Positions 23,085 to 34,047 of a stretch of 64,000 nt of DNA are shown here, in pieces; the first letter of the stretch is position 1; the number at the start of each line of letters is the position of its first letter. The notes under the pieces were generated by a model. That model saw nothing but the letters and a program-made list of their open reading frames with translations, was not told the DNA's origin and made no database searches. The translations under genes were made by a program, and so were the position numbers. The stretch comes from Limnephilus marmoratus. Its lineage: Eukaryota; Arthropoda; Insecta; Trichoptera; Limnephilidae. Location: contig OU862930.1 of assembly GCA_917880885.1 (NCBI GenBank), positions 33,362,040 through 33,426,039 of the forward strand. The letters are read 5' to 3'.

Positions 23085-23887
23085 ACGCATTCCTGAAGAC
23101 GCAACCTGGGGAAAAACTTTACTCTTGTCCTCATTGTTACTATTCCTGCTTTCGTAAGTCAGTGATAGAAATGCATTTGCGAATCCATACTGGAGAGAAA
23201 CCTTTTTTTTGTCCCAACTGCACCTTTTTCTGTTTTACAAAAGGACATCTAAATTCTCACATGCTTAGCCACAGCGGGGAAAAACCTTTTTCATGTCCCG
23301 ACTGTAACTATTCGTTTTCTCAAAAAGGACGTCTGAAAAGTCACATGCTCATCCACAGTGGGTTAAAACCGTTTTCATGTTCGATTTGTAAATATTCATG
23401 TTATCAGAAGAACGATCTTCAAAAGCACATGTTTAGCCACAGTGGAGAAAAACCTTTTTCATGTCCCGACTGCAACTATTCGTTTTCTCAAAAAGGACAT
23501 CTGAAAAGACACATGCTCATCCACAGTGGGTTAAAACCGTTTTCATGTTTGAATTGTAACTATTCATGTTATCGGAAGAAAGGTCTTGAAAGTCACATGT
23601 TTACCCATAGCGGAGAAAAACCTTTTTCATGTCCCGACTGCACCTATTCTTGTTCTTCAAAGAGCTATCTTAAAATTCATATATATAAACACGGTGGTGA
23701 AAAACCTTTTTCATGTTCCGACTGCACCTATTCTTGTTCTTCAAAGAGCTGTCTTAAAATTCATATGTATAAACATGGTGGCGAAAAACCCTTTTCATGT
23801 CACGAATGCAACTATTCATGTTGTTCCAAGAGTCATCTTAAAATTCACATGTTTACGCACGCTAAAAAAAAACCTTTTATCATTTGA
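23085..23887 (+). CDS. Zinc-finger gene II, exon 3 (nine C2H2 fingers, early stop)
   Basis: Acceptor TCTTTTTCAG ends at 23084. With 21178-21331 and 22822-22974 the join is 1110 nt and gives 369 aa. Nine fingers C-x2-C-x12-H-x3-H follow, starting CPHCYYSC. Linkers are SGEKP, SGLKP and GGEKP rather than TGEKP, unlike genes I and III. Fingers 3 and 5 are near-identical, as are 7 and 8, which points to recent duplication of 84-bp units. The protein ends KKKPFII right after the ninth finger, where a frameshift at 23876-23885 breaks the next finger. The truncated protein could still be made. Its likely role is nuclear DNA binding; the target is unknown. Confidence 0.88.
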
Positions 23888-24144
23888 TGACTGCAACTTG
23901 CAGTCTGCAACCATTCTTATTCTATAAAAGATAATATTAAAATTCGCTTGCTGACACACTGCGGAGAAAAACTTTCACATCCCCACTGCAACTATTTACG
24001 TTCTCGCAAGGGAGATCTAAAAATTCACATTTTGCTCACTGTAGAGAAGTATCCTTTTCATGTTCTGATAGTAACTGTATATGTTCTAGAAAAAAACATC
24101 TAAATAGTCACTTGCGGACTTATTCACAGAATAGACTTGCTTGA
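23888..24144 (+). pseudogene. Decayed C-terminal fingers of gene II
   Basis: After the stop, finger-like stretches continue in shifted frames: CNHSYSIKDNIKIRLLTH, then HCNYLRSRKGDLKIHILL, then a finger whose pieces (CSRKKHLNSHLRTY) can be read only across frames. At least three former fingers are visible, ending near 24144. Zinc ligands are missing in each. Gene II was therefore once longer. Confidence 0.75.
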
Positions 24145-24490
24145 AACTAGAGGAAACTCGGTCTGCTTGGTTTGGCAAATCTATCAGCGCTCTGGAGACT
24201 TTAACAACATCTAGTCACTCTTTGCGCCCTCGAGGATTGATTGCCCTTGACGAAAATGATTTTGTTAATTAAAAATTAACTCCACAGAGGGGGCATGTGA
24301 TGCTATTTAAACAATATGTTGTAACTGAATATAACAATATGTTATAATATACAAGTATGTTTCAGTTGCATTCCAGTGCTACAACAGTGCGGTCATATAG
24401 TTTCGTATAGTGCACTGCCTCGAGTATCGAGTATTGTTCTACACTTCATACCCAAAGTACCTCGCCCGGGCGGGCGGGTATTAGAAAGAA
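24145..24490 (+). other. Junction of gene II and the start of a non-LTR element
   Basis: No coding frame. A start such as CAGTTGCATTCCAG at 24364 would suit a non-LTR 5'UTR, because the first ORF1 ATG follows at 24492. The exact 5' end is not fixed. Confidence 0.35.
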
Positions 24491-24491
24491 C

Positions 24492-25017
24492 ATGGATGAC
24501 ATTCTCGAAGATATTAAGAGCGATATCGCAAAGATCACATCTGTTTAAGATTCAAGAATAAAACTGAGTTTGGAAAACAACTTAAAGAAACTAGATGAAC
24601 AAATTAAAATAGAAAATCTTATCCTACAAAAAAAAATATTAATCTGCAAGAGCAAATTATAACAAACAATGAACATTATAATGTGAAATTAGAAAGTTTT
24701 GTGACAAAAAATATAAAAACATATGCGCAAGCCACAGCAACAATTGATAAAATCGAGAAACAAACTCCACAAAAACACGCCATCATAATATCAACAACTA
24801 AAAACTTGAAGGCTGAAGAAATGAGAAAAAGAATCGAAAAAACATAGATGTAACTAAAATGCAAGTCGGTGCAACTGAATTTAAAAAAATTGGTGATCAA
24901 AAACTCATAATCTCATGTGTAAAAAAAGAAGACGCACAAAAATTGGTCACAAAAATAAATGGAACATTCGGCGAAGACATCAACGACGAAGAAACAAAAA
25001 AGAGAAAACCAATAATT
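24492..25017 (+). pseudogene. ORF1 N-terminal part of the split element
   Basis: Begins MDDILEDIKSDIAKITSV, then a stop. Coiled-coil-like, Lys/Glu/Asn-rich sequence follows in shifting frames. The last part (MQVGATEFKKIGDQKLIISC to about KKRKPII) resembles the RNA-binding middle of ORF1 proteins. It ends at the T-rich start of the nested minus-strand element. Confidence 0.6.
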
Positions 25018-25521
25018 TTATTTTTAATTTTTTTTATTTTTTATTATTTCATAAATGATTAAATGTTACATTTTTGGCCATTTTTGACAACCATACTAGG
25101 CTATTGCCCGTGTTGTGGTAGTCATACATGTAATATAATTTTATATAAACAGATAATAAAATATAAGAAGAGAAAAGAAAAAAAACATATTTAGTGATAA
25201 ATAAAACTAAAAACAGATAAAAATATAAGAATTGCAGTTATCTAAGAAATAAAGAAAATTTAAAGAAGATGAAATAAACATTGGTGAGCATTATTCTTCT
25301 TGAAATAAAAATAGAAATAAAATTTGGTAAGTAATCTTCTGCACGAGAGTCCATGTTTGTAGTCATTTTTGATATTCGTTCTATGAAAGAAATTGGAAAG
25401 AGTGTTAGAGAAAGTAATTTTTTGTTTGATTTTTTTAAAATGCAATATTAAGTTAAAGTAATTGATTAATTAAATTTGTAATATTTTTTTAATTAATATT
25501 ATTTGTTTTTTTTTTGTAATA

Positions 25522-25772
25522 TTAAGCTCTCATGTGTTGTTTGAAGAAATCTCTTCCCTTTTCAAATATCCAATGATTGATACGGGATTTAAAGAGAGAT
25601 TTAGAATTATGTGACTTTATATCAACACTCAAAGCATTATACATTTTAGGAGCGATATACCAGAATTGTCGTTGAGCGAAAGAAGTTTGAGTTTTAGGGA
25701 CCACGCAACCCAGGTTTGCTAAGAAGCGTGTGTGTGCTTGATGTTGTGGGGCCACCAGTAGATTATTTTGGC
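25522..25772 (-). pseudogene. ORF2 C-terminal domain of the minus-strand non-LTR element
   Basis: Encodes CQNNLLVAPQHQ, then QRQFWYIAPKMYNALSVDI and a basic tail. It aligns with the C-terminal blocks of the copies at 3633-4049 (QRQFEYIIPEIFNL) and 33436-33783 (NYIYLGIKFFNNLP). The frame continues exactly at 28573 once the inserted transposon and one ATAT are removed. Confidence 0.7.
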
Positions 25773-26619
25773 ATATGGGCATTTCTCCACTAATTGGAAA
25801 ATCGCTGTCCCAGGTAAATTTTACATAGTAGATCTTAATATTACCGAGTTCTTTGTATTGATAACGACAATATATTAGCTATTCTTGGCTTGCAATAGCT
25901 CATACAGTAATATAATATTGTAATATTCATTTAAATGCACTTCAAACACCCCAATTCACAGTCCCCTGTCGTGTCCCATTTCCGAAATTACAAGTCTTAT
26001 GACAAATATTCATTTTCAGTATCATCACTGCGTCAGTTAAAAGTTTATAAATAGTACTAGAATATAGTAAGCATCTTTGCAATACAAAATCATATTTTTA
26101 AAATAACAATTTATTTAAAAAAACAGTTATCAAATGTTGTCCTCATTTTTTTTGAACAGTCCCCTGTTACAATTTGAAAATTGCACCGAAATCGCACTAT
26201 GCATTGACGTGGTCGTTTATATCGTGAAACATAACGAAATCGGTGTGAAGTTCGTTTGGTTGTAGAGCTAAGCGGGCTGACGCCATCGTATGCAGTTTCA
26301 CAGCCGCGCTTGTAAGTGAACTACATTGCCGCTAGTTGAACAGTCCCCTGGAAAGCATTTTACTTATAGTTTTAAGTAATAAAATTACGATTTTTTTTTA
26401 AATAATTACTTATCTAGTATGCAATCACGTTTGCTTCTTGATTTTGAATAGATTTAAAATGGTTTTATGCTAGGAAAGTTTTTATGTAAAAATAACAGTC
26501 CCCTGTCATTTTTATGTCACAGGGCACTGTTCTATACCACAGGGGACTGTTTTTTTAGGTATCTTCAAGTTTTACCTACCATATTGCACAATACTAACAT
26601 ATCATTTAATACTATTTTT

Positions 26620-27175
26620 ATAGCAGGTAATATACTCCATCATACCACCCAAAAAGAAGCCAGCGAAAACAAGAGAAGAAATATTAGAACAAAAATGCAT
26701 AGCTGCACGTTTGAGATACCAACGACTTTAAAATGACACACAGAATAGAGAAAAAATGAAAGGAAAAGGCACAAGAAAATTAGTTAAGGACATGAGTAGT
26801 GGTGAGCAGAAGGCTCCCAGAAGAGCATTGTTCTACCTATCGCGCAAAGAAAAAAATTTTGAAAGAAGTTACAAATATTTTTGTTAAGGAAAATATGCCT
26901 GATTCAGTGTGTTGCGCATCAGATTTTCCGGTGCCTTTAAGATTGCCAGATAATGAATTAACTATAGCTTAAATAATAAACGTGGAATATCGTTATGCTG
27001 CTGTAATTAATCAAATAGATAATGAGGAAGGTGAACTAATGGTAACCTATTATGATAATTTGTGACGGTAAGTCACACTTTTAGAGTTAAAGAAAATGAT
27101 ATTTCTGATGTTTCTTTTGGACAAATATTGGAAAAGTTACCAAATCCAGATCTAATCTGAGGGAAAAGATATTAT
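26620..27175 (+). pseudogene. Decayed protein of the 4-bp-TSD transposon
   Basis: A basic stretch (PPKKKPAKTREEILEQKC, then ARLRYQRL) is followed, after frameshifts, by IINVEYRYAAVINQIDNEEG, ELMVTYYDN and ISDVSFGQILEKLPNPDL. It reads as the remains of one transposon protein. No catalytic motif could be seen and the family was not recognised. Confidence 0.45.
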
Positions 27176-27180
27176 TATTA

Positions 27181-27921
27181 AGGCGGCGGTTCGCGCCGCG
27201 ACCGCGACCGAAGACCGAGGCCAGAGACGGAGGCAGGCGACCGCGACAAGTGTCTCGGTCTCTTCGACACTACTGTGGGTGAAGACCAAAGACCGCGACA
27301 GGCTTTGCCTTCAGAGTTCAGTATAGCGCAGTCTGTCGATGAAATCAGTTGTGTTGTACTGATAATTTACACTCATGGAAACCCAAGTAGAGTTACTAAT
27401 GGAGGAAGAAGAAGACGATGATTTTTACTTATTTTAGGCGATTTTTCGTTCACCTATCACCTATTGTTTGACAATAATATGTTCAGGACTTATTTTAGGC
27501 TGAATAAAACACAGTTACAAAAAGACAATGTTTACAAAAGGAAGAATATCATTGAAAATAAATTTAATTTAATTTAATTTTAAAATTAATAATTTTTTAA
27601 ATTTGTTAATTTAATTAATTTTTTTCGGAATCTAATTGTGCATTGTATATGCTGTCTGATCAGTTCAATCAGTTTCTTACAGTATTAGTCAGAAAAAGCG
27701 GTAATTTTTTACAACAAACACACATACTTTTCAAGCGCGACGCGAGACACTACTTGTCCGGGGCAGCGACCATCTTGCTGTCTCCCGTCTCTGTCTCCTG
27801 CCTCGGTCGCGCGCACGAACTGGCCCCCATACAAAGCTATAGGACAAGTACTCGATGCGGTCGCCTGTTTGCGTCACTGGTCTGTGTCGCGTGCCGCGGT
27901 CGCTCGCGCGAACCGCCGCCT
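27181..27921. mobile_element. PIF/Harbinger-derived MITE nested in the 4-bp-TSD transposon
   Basis: Terminal repeats AGGCGGCGGTTCGCGC, with the inverted copy at 27921-27906, and target duplication TTA at 27178-27180 and 27922-27924. Each end has a GC-rich subterminal region of about 130-200 bp built on CGCGACCGCGACC-like runs. The middle keeps a piece of transposase N-terminus (SFTYHLLFDNNMF, RTYFRLNKTQ) at about 27440-27560. It is the innermost element of a four-level nest. Confidence 0.88.
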
Positions 27922-28551
27922 TTACTTTCCATCAGCTGTAGCGGTTTTAGAGAAATAAGTTAATTTTTATATTTTCTGGAACTGATTGCAGTTCATATGA
28001 ATGAAGACTGATTTTGTACATAATTATAACTGGTTACTATTAAAAGTTAAATATTTCATAGTATTATTGTCAAGTCATAATGTTGATTGTGACATTAGAA
28101 AGCAAGTTAATATTTCTTAGTTGTAGTATTAATTTTACAACTCGATAAAGAGTGAAGAAAAGATTGTTTTACTTAAGGAGTTTTAATAAGTTTAATACAA
28201 GTGTTCTGTAGAATTAAGAAAGTTCATAAAATGTGTTATTTGTTTAGAAATTGTTGTTTTATCAGTCCATAATACAGATGGTAAAAGTTATAATAAATAG
28301 AAATAAAGAATGATTGCTTATATTCAATGATAATATGTTTTTTATTTCATATAAACATTCCTCTGAATTATAAAACAGTCACCTGTCAAGATTTTTCATA
28401 AAATTTACCATAACTCATAAATAAAGAGGAAAATGTGAGAGATTTATATAAATATATATTTAATATATTAATGCCTTTCCATGTATGTACATATTTTCTT
28501 AATTATTAACAAAAATATGCTTGGGACAGTGTTGTATGGGCCAGTTTCCAA

Positions 28552-29401
28552 TTAGTAGAGAAATACCCATATATAACATATGCTTATCTTAGTAAATAGC
28601 TGTCGAATATCTAAGACTCTGATTTTTGCAAAGAGTTCATTTGACGGGTGGGTAGGTTGACATTTAAATATAATTCTCAGAATTAGTTTTTGAACTAAAA
28701 TAATTGGTCTAATAATGGATTCAGCACAACCACCCCCTCCCACTATACCGTATGTTGCTATGGATTGGAAAAGGGCAAAGTATACGCTTCTTAGAGTTTG
28801 TAAATCTAAGATAGACCTAAGGGAGCACAAAATATGGCAGAGTTAACGAAGTTTTTGTACTGTGTTATCGATGTGAGCTTCCCAACGTAGTTGGTTGTCT
28901 ATGATTATTCCCAAATATTTAACTACTTTTGATGATTTGAGGGTCGAACACGTACAATTAATATTAGATGTGGTTTCTGGATTTTCAAAATTGAGTTGAC
29001 ACGAGTGGATGATTGGTTTAGGACAGTTGTTGGGTATATTGTATTTGCGTATGGAAAATGTCATATATTGTGTTTGGGTCGATGTTAAGTGTGAGGAGGT
29101 TTGTGTCAAGCCAATGCTTTACTTTTATTAAAGCATTATTAGTTTTGTTAATAACTGATTGCCATGTTTCATCTTCGAATATTAAGACCGTGTCATCAGC
29201 AAATGATAATATTTTTCCACCAATATTCATGGCACATAGTGAGTTAATGTATATAAGAAATAAAATTGGTCCTAGTAATTGGGGTACACCACAGGACACA
29301 GATAATTTATTGCTTATATGTATTGATAATTTATTGCTTATTGTAATGATCGTAAAAAGATTACAATCAAATTTAACAGAAGATGAAATTGTTTTAGGCA
29401 T
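28552..29401 (-). pseudogene. Reverse transcriptase fragment of the minus-strand non-LTR element
   Basis: Contains CGVPQ-LGPILFLIYIN (B-motif area), then the catalytic box ILSFADDTVLIF, the VKHWLDTNLLTLNI thumb segment, a YLGIIIDNQLRW block and the TLRSVYFALFQSIATYGIVG block, spread over two frames with a frameshift near 29040. A 24-bp direct duplication (GATAATTTATTGCTTATATG and following) lies at 29303-29340. RT homology ends there. Confidence 0.8.
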
Positions 29402-29955
29402 AACCCAGCAAAATGAGGGTTTACAAAGTTAATGTAAAGATGATTTTAAACTCATAAAAGAAATCAAACTCAAAAAATTCGACCAACAAAGGACGTCCCA
29501 ACAAGACGTATCTAACTACTTAATACAAAGGTCAGGAGCCATTAGAAAAATCCTTCTTAACTTTGGAAAAATAAACATAAAATACCAAAGAGTCCCAATT
29601 GACGACCTTAACCCTCTGACGCAGTGTACCACTGCTTGAAATATGGACACACTGCCCTAAGATGCCTGAACAGAACACAGCCACCTACCTGCCCCCATTG
29701 TGCTCAAGACCATACCCTAGAAAAATGCACAGAGAGAAACAACAAACCAATCTGCTACAACTGTTCCAGCAACAATAAAAAACCGTGCTGATAGCATCAA
29801 TTGCACATACAGACATAAAATGCTTCAAATTGCCAAAGAGAGAATAGATTATGAATGAAATTGCACAACTATTATTAGTGATAAAAAAACACAAAGGCTC
29901 TCAACAAGTCCGTCCTCCAGAAAATCTTATCCCAAATAAACAAGTGTTTTCACGG
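29346..29955 (+). pseudogene. ORF1 C-terminal part with zinc knuckles
   Basis: Reads LTEDEIVLGITQQNEG, then across frames LTQCTT, a CPHCAQDHTLEKC knuckle and CYNCSSNNKK, the CCHC-type fingers found at the end of ORF1 proteins of jockey-like elements. Stops and small indels are frequent. It is the continuation of 24492-25017. Confidence 0.65.
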
Positions 29956-29989
29956 CCACTAATGCATTCATTATTATTATTTCTTCGAT

Positions 29990-31066
29990 ATGGATGATTT
30001 CGTGATAAGTGCTATAGATAAAACCATGTCAATAGACGAAAGAATATATACATCAGTGAACGAAACAAACAACATTTTAGCAATGAATCCTGAAGTTAGC
30101 TTGATCATATTTCATATGAATATAAGAAGCATCGAACGTCATTTAGACGAACTCCTGGTAACAATAAAATCACTTAATAGACTAGTCTGCATAATATTAA
30201 CAGAGACTCACTCATCGAGCGATATAAACTATAATATTCCGGGTTATACATACTATGCAACAAATATCCGAATTAACAAGAACAGCGGAATCGCAGTATT
30301 TGTTTCAAATAAATATGTTGTGACTTTTAACAGAGAAATCCACATACACAATGTAAACGTCCTAAATATGGAAATCAGTTACCAAAAGTATACCTTTAGC
30401 ATATTCGCTATATATAGAACTCACGCCTCAATATTACCAATATATGTAGATGAACTAAAACGCATTCTTCTTGCGAACAGAAATAAGAAAACCATTGTTG
30501 TTGGAGACGTTAACCTGAATATCGCAAATGATTACTCGTCTTACGATAAAGATAATTATCTTAATATGATGGCAGAATTAAATTATATATCGTGTATTAA
30601 TTCATTTACGAGAATTATTCCAGGTCAACGACCTTCATGCATAGATCATGTTTTTACAAATATTCAAGACATAAAAAACATAGCATCTGCAGTTATTCAA
30701 ACGACAATCACAGATCATTTCGGGTGCATTTTTACGTACAATTATGAAAACAAATGTTCACCATTACCTACCCAAACTCCGGAGAATGAAAACGGCCGAC
30801 GCAAAACGCTCAACATAAATGCCCTAGTACATAATCTAGACAAAGAGAAATGGCAGGATATTTTTAAATGTAATGATACGAATGAATGCTTCGAACTATT
30901 TGAAAAAAAAATATCAATGCACGTAAGTACTGCACATTCTATTGATTTCAGAAAACAATCATCAAAATTTAAACCGGTTAAACCGTGGAAAACCTTTGGA
31001 TTAATTGTATCAATCAGACACAAAGAAGCAATATACAAAAAAATTATCCGACAACCTACAAATTAA
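29990..31066 (+). pseudogene. AP-type endonuclease domain, ORF2 of the split element
   Basis: 358 residues from ATG 29990. Endonuclease landmarks are in order: FHMNIRS (N-terminal Asn), ILTETH (metal-binding Glu), a YRTH region, VVGDVNLNI (catalytic Asp and Asn), CIDHVFTN and TDHFGCIF (catalytic Asp-His). This domain nicks the target DNA to prime reverse transcription. It is intact as a domain, but the frame is lost at 31065, before the RT, so no full ORF2 can be made. Confidence 0.85.
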
Positions 31067-32315
31067 ACATTAAAAAATTTCTAAAAGCATACAAAAACCA
31101 ACTTACGTATTTAATAAAAAACACAAAAGAAAACTATTTTCGGCGAAAACTAGAAGCAACGGAGGATGCAAAAAAAGTCTGGCATGTTGTAAATGAAATC
31201 ATAGATAAGAAAAAACATAAAAAAATGAAATACATAGTATTACACATAATAATATCAAAATACGATGCGAAGAAAAACCATCAGCTGCCGCTAACATATT
31301 TAACAACTTTTTTGCAAATGTAGGCAAAAATCTTGCAAATCAAATACAAAAAATACCGTCAATGACGAACAGAACATTAACGTCAATATCTCAAACAAAA
31401 TTGATATGTTTCCCCTTACTTCAGCCCAGGAAATCGAATACATCATTTCAAGCATGAAGGGAAGATCGGCACCAGGTTTCGATGGAGTTACTGTCGAAAC
31501 ACTAAAAGCTATCAAAAAACATATTTCAAAACCATTAACACATTTAATCAACATTTGTCTTCAAAGCGGAATATTCCCAATGATATATTATAAACAAACC
31601 ATCATCACTCCAATTCATAAATCTGGCAACCCAGAAGAAGTGACAAATTATCGTCCAATATCGCTGATTTCAAACATTGCCAAAATCTTTGAAAAAATTG
31701 TCAAAAAAAGATTAACTGAATTTATTAACAAAAATAACATAATTCACGACAACCAATACGGATTTATGAAAAATAGAAGTAGGTACCCAAGATGCGATTG
31801 CCAAATTATCGAACATTATTCAGAACACATTAGACAAATCTTTGAAATGCCTCGGAATCTTCATAGATCTTAAAAAAGCTTTCAATAGTATTTCTCATGA
31901 TAAACTTATTAAAAAATTAAACTGTGTTGGGATAAACGATAAAGCTCTAAAATTGATAAAAAGCTATTTATTTGAACTACACCAAGTAGTTAAGATAAAC
32001 AACTCCCTAAGTCTACCACTAACAAGTAATTTTGGGATACCTCAAGGCACAGTCCTAGGCCCCCTACTATTTTTAATTTATGTCAACGATATTTTTAAAC
32101 TACCACTTAACGCAGACATTATATCATATGTCGATGACACAGCTATCATAGTGAATGGGATCGACTGGAATAGAGTAATCGAACAAGCAAATAATATCAT
32201 GAACATCTTAAAACATTGGTTTGTTACAAATCTTCTCTCATTGAACACTAACAAAATATACTACATACACTTCTCAATCTACAGACTCAAAACACTCCCC
32301 AACACTAAAATAATA
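31067..32315 (+). pseudogene. ORF2 linker and reverse transcriptase domain
   Basis: The linker continues in another frame (30985-31323). RT motifs: KGRSAPGFDGVTVE, TPIHKSGNPEEVTNYRPISL, DNQYGF, then after a frameshift near 31800 FIDLKKAFNSISHDKL (first catalytic Asp), GIPQGTVLGPLLFLIYVND, and ISYVDDTAIIV (YVDD in place of the commoner YADD). Ends in the HWFVTNLLSLNT segment, where a MITE interrupts it. Confidence 0.85.
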
Positions 32316-33178
32316 GGCCACTTGCATCAAATTTTTTTAAATTTTTTTCCGGTTTAGGCAAATATTCTAAGACATTATGTATTTTTATTTTTTTTTTAAT
32401 CGTATTTTTGAAACCCTGGGGATTTTTTGAAAATTTCAATCCGATAAATCAGACCATTTTTTATAAACCGGAAAGACGGGACATAATTTTACAGGTGTGA
32501 AAAAACGATAATTACATAGCCGAAAATCATTTAAAAAAAAAAAATAACGTTTTCCGCACGAATGGCACAGGAGAATAACGAGGCATATCAAAAATATTAC
32601 ATCTCATAAATATTTTTTTTCCTTGATCCATCTTATTGACCATAAATCATTATAATGAACAGCGTCTGTATTACTAAATTCAATGTAATATACTTGTACT
32701 TGTAAATTATAATAATAATAAGAATATTATAAAATTTAATTTTGTTAAAATCAGCACCATAATCATTATACCTCTAAAACACGTACCGACATCATCTGCA
32801 CGTTCTGAAGAGAACCCCGTAGATCATTAAAAGTACGGGGTTCTCTTCAGAGCATCTGTCAAAAAGTGAAACCAAATGATAAGTTCGCAGAGAACAAACA
32901 ATAAATCTAGTGAACGAATTCAAAAATTCGCCTGAAATCAAAGTGATGCCATATAAAAAAATAAATCGGTGTGGAATTTTAAAAAAATAATAGGAACATT
33001 TTCGGAGACGGGACATTTTCATGTAGTGACGTCACGAGCCTAAATAATGGATTTATTTATTTAAAAATAATAAAAACTGTACATTTCTAAACAATTTTAC
33101 TAACATTTTCTTAACCTTAGTAAAAAGATCTATCCACATGATTTTTTCCAAGTCGTTATGAAATCCATGCAAGTGGCC
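32316..33178. mobile_element. MITE inserted in ORF2, TA target duplication
   Basis: Terminal repeats GGCCACTTGCAT and the inverted ATGCAAGTGGCC are flanked by TA at 32314-32315 and 33179-33180. ORF2 homology stops on one side and resumes on the other. 863 bp with no coding capacity. TA duplication suggests the Tc1/mariner superfamily, but nothing else supports that. Confidence 0.78.
32802..32853. repeat. Strong hairpin inside the MITE
   Basis: A 17-bp perfect inverted repeat, CTGAAGAGAACCCCGTA at 32805-32821 against 32834-32850, with a 12-base loop. Three outer positions extend the stem with one wobble. Confidence 0.8.
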
Positions 33179-34047
33179 TATTATCCACAATAACAAATGT
33201 AATAAAATCACATGTTTCCGAGGCTGTTCAACACTGCAATCAGTATCAGAAATTAAATATCTCGGAGTGATAATAGAACAACATATGAAGTGGAAGAGCC
33301 ATATCTGTGAATTGGTTAAGCGTATCAGAAAGTGTATATATATATTCATAAGATTAAGAAATATTTAAAACTCAACAATCTAAAAAGAGTATACTATGCA
33401 CTAATCCAGTCATTAATTCAATATGGAATTATTGGATGGGGGGGTCATACAACAATTTACTAACCCCGATCAAAGTGATCCAGAAACTAATCATTAAAGT
33501 AATCCTAAAGAAACCCTCCACTTATCCAACAGAAACACTTTTCGCAGATTTCACGGTGCTTCGAGTAGAGAATATCTTCAAGAAAAATGCAATTATCCAA
33601 ATTTACAAAGATAATATCATCAAAAAATTTGAAACTCACCAATCAAAAATATATGAAGACAACATCAAAATACCAAAATTTAATACCAAACTAATGCAAA
33701 ACAATTATATCTATTTAGGAATAAAGTTTTTCAACAACCTTCCCACTGAAATAAAAAAAAAACCAAAGACATCAATATACTGAAACATAAACTGAAGCTA
33801 CACTTCATCAGCAATAATTAACTAAATAATTACCTGTTTTTCTCTTTCTTTCTAATCCCTATTTTATTTAGATTTTTCGAATTTCACCTAAGTGCACAAT
33901 ATTTTAGTTATTCTATTTCAGTTATAATTAGTGTAACTCGCTCATCAAGCACAAGAACTAGCTTCTTTGATGAGATTGCAATTTTTAAATAATTTCTGTA
34001 CCGATATTTTGTAATTTATATAACTCCACTGTACAATTATATACCTA
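33179..34047 (+). pseudogene. ORF2 C-terminal region and 3'UTR of the split element
   Basis: Encodes CNKITCFRGCSTLQS, IKYLGVIIEQHMKWKSHI, then YYALIQSLIQYGIIGWGGS and, in frame 33436-33783, TYPTETLFADFTVL and IYLGIKFFNNLPTEI, with frameshifts between. The 3'UTR runs from about 33784 and is cut by a Tc1-like element at 34048, about 30 bp short of the poly-A tail. Confidence 0.75.

Larger units (their letters stand above)
25777..28568. mobile_element. 2.8-kb DNA transposon with 4-bp target duplication (Sola-like?)
   Basis: Termini GGGCATTTCTCCACTAATTG and, inverted, GGGTATTTCTCTACTAATTG are flanked by ATAT at 25773-25776 and 28569-28572. Excising it with one ATAT restores the host reading frame, which supports the boundaries. 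The motif CAGTCCCCTG recurs near the left end (25959, 26157, 26341, 26496, inverted at 26540), and CAGTCACCTG lies near the right (28374). A GRG start and a 4-bp duplication are compatible with Sola elements, but the protein remnant is too decayed to confirm this. Confidence 0.82.
25018..29345 (-). mobile_element. Second family-beta non-LTR element, inserted in ORF1 of the first
   Basis: Opposite orientation. The poly-A tail reads as T-rich DNA at 25018-25050, followed by a 3'UTR. The ORF2 C-terminus is at 25522-25772 and the RT at 28572-29345, where it is 5'-truncated just upstream of a CGVPQ box. The two coding blocks are separated by a DNA transposon (25777-28568). The left and right boundaries are read from where the ORF1 of the host element stops and resumes; the target duplication was not resolved. 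Confidence 0.78.

Noticed and set aside
24285..24450. Polypurine tract and LTR start (AGAGGGGGCATG followed by TGATGC)
   Set aside because: No matching second LTR, no clear TG...CA pair and no LTR-element protein next to it; the stretch is better read as the 3' side of gene II plus the 5' end of the non-LTR element.
30742..31038. Minus-strand frame of 98 residues in the endonuclease region
   Set aside because: Shadow of the AP-endonuclease frame on the other strand.
32802..32853. A microRNA gene
   Set aside because: The stem is short for a pre-miRNA and sits in a MITE; without small-RNA data it is only a hairpin.
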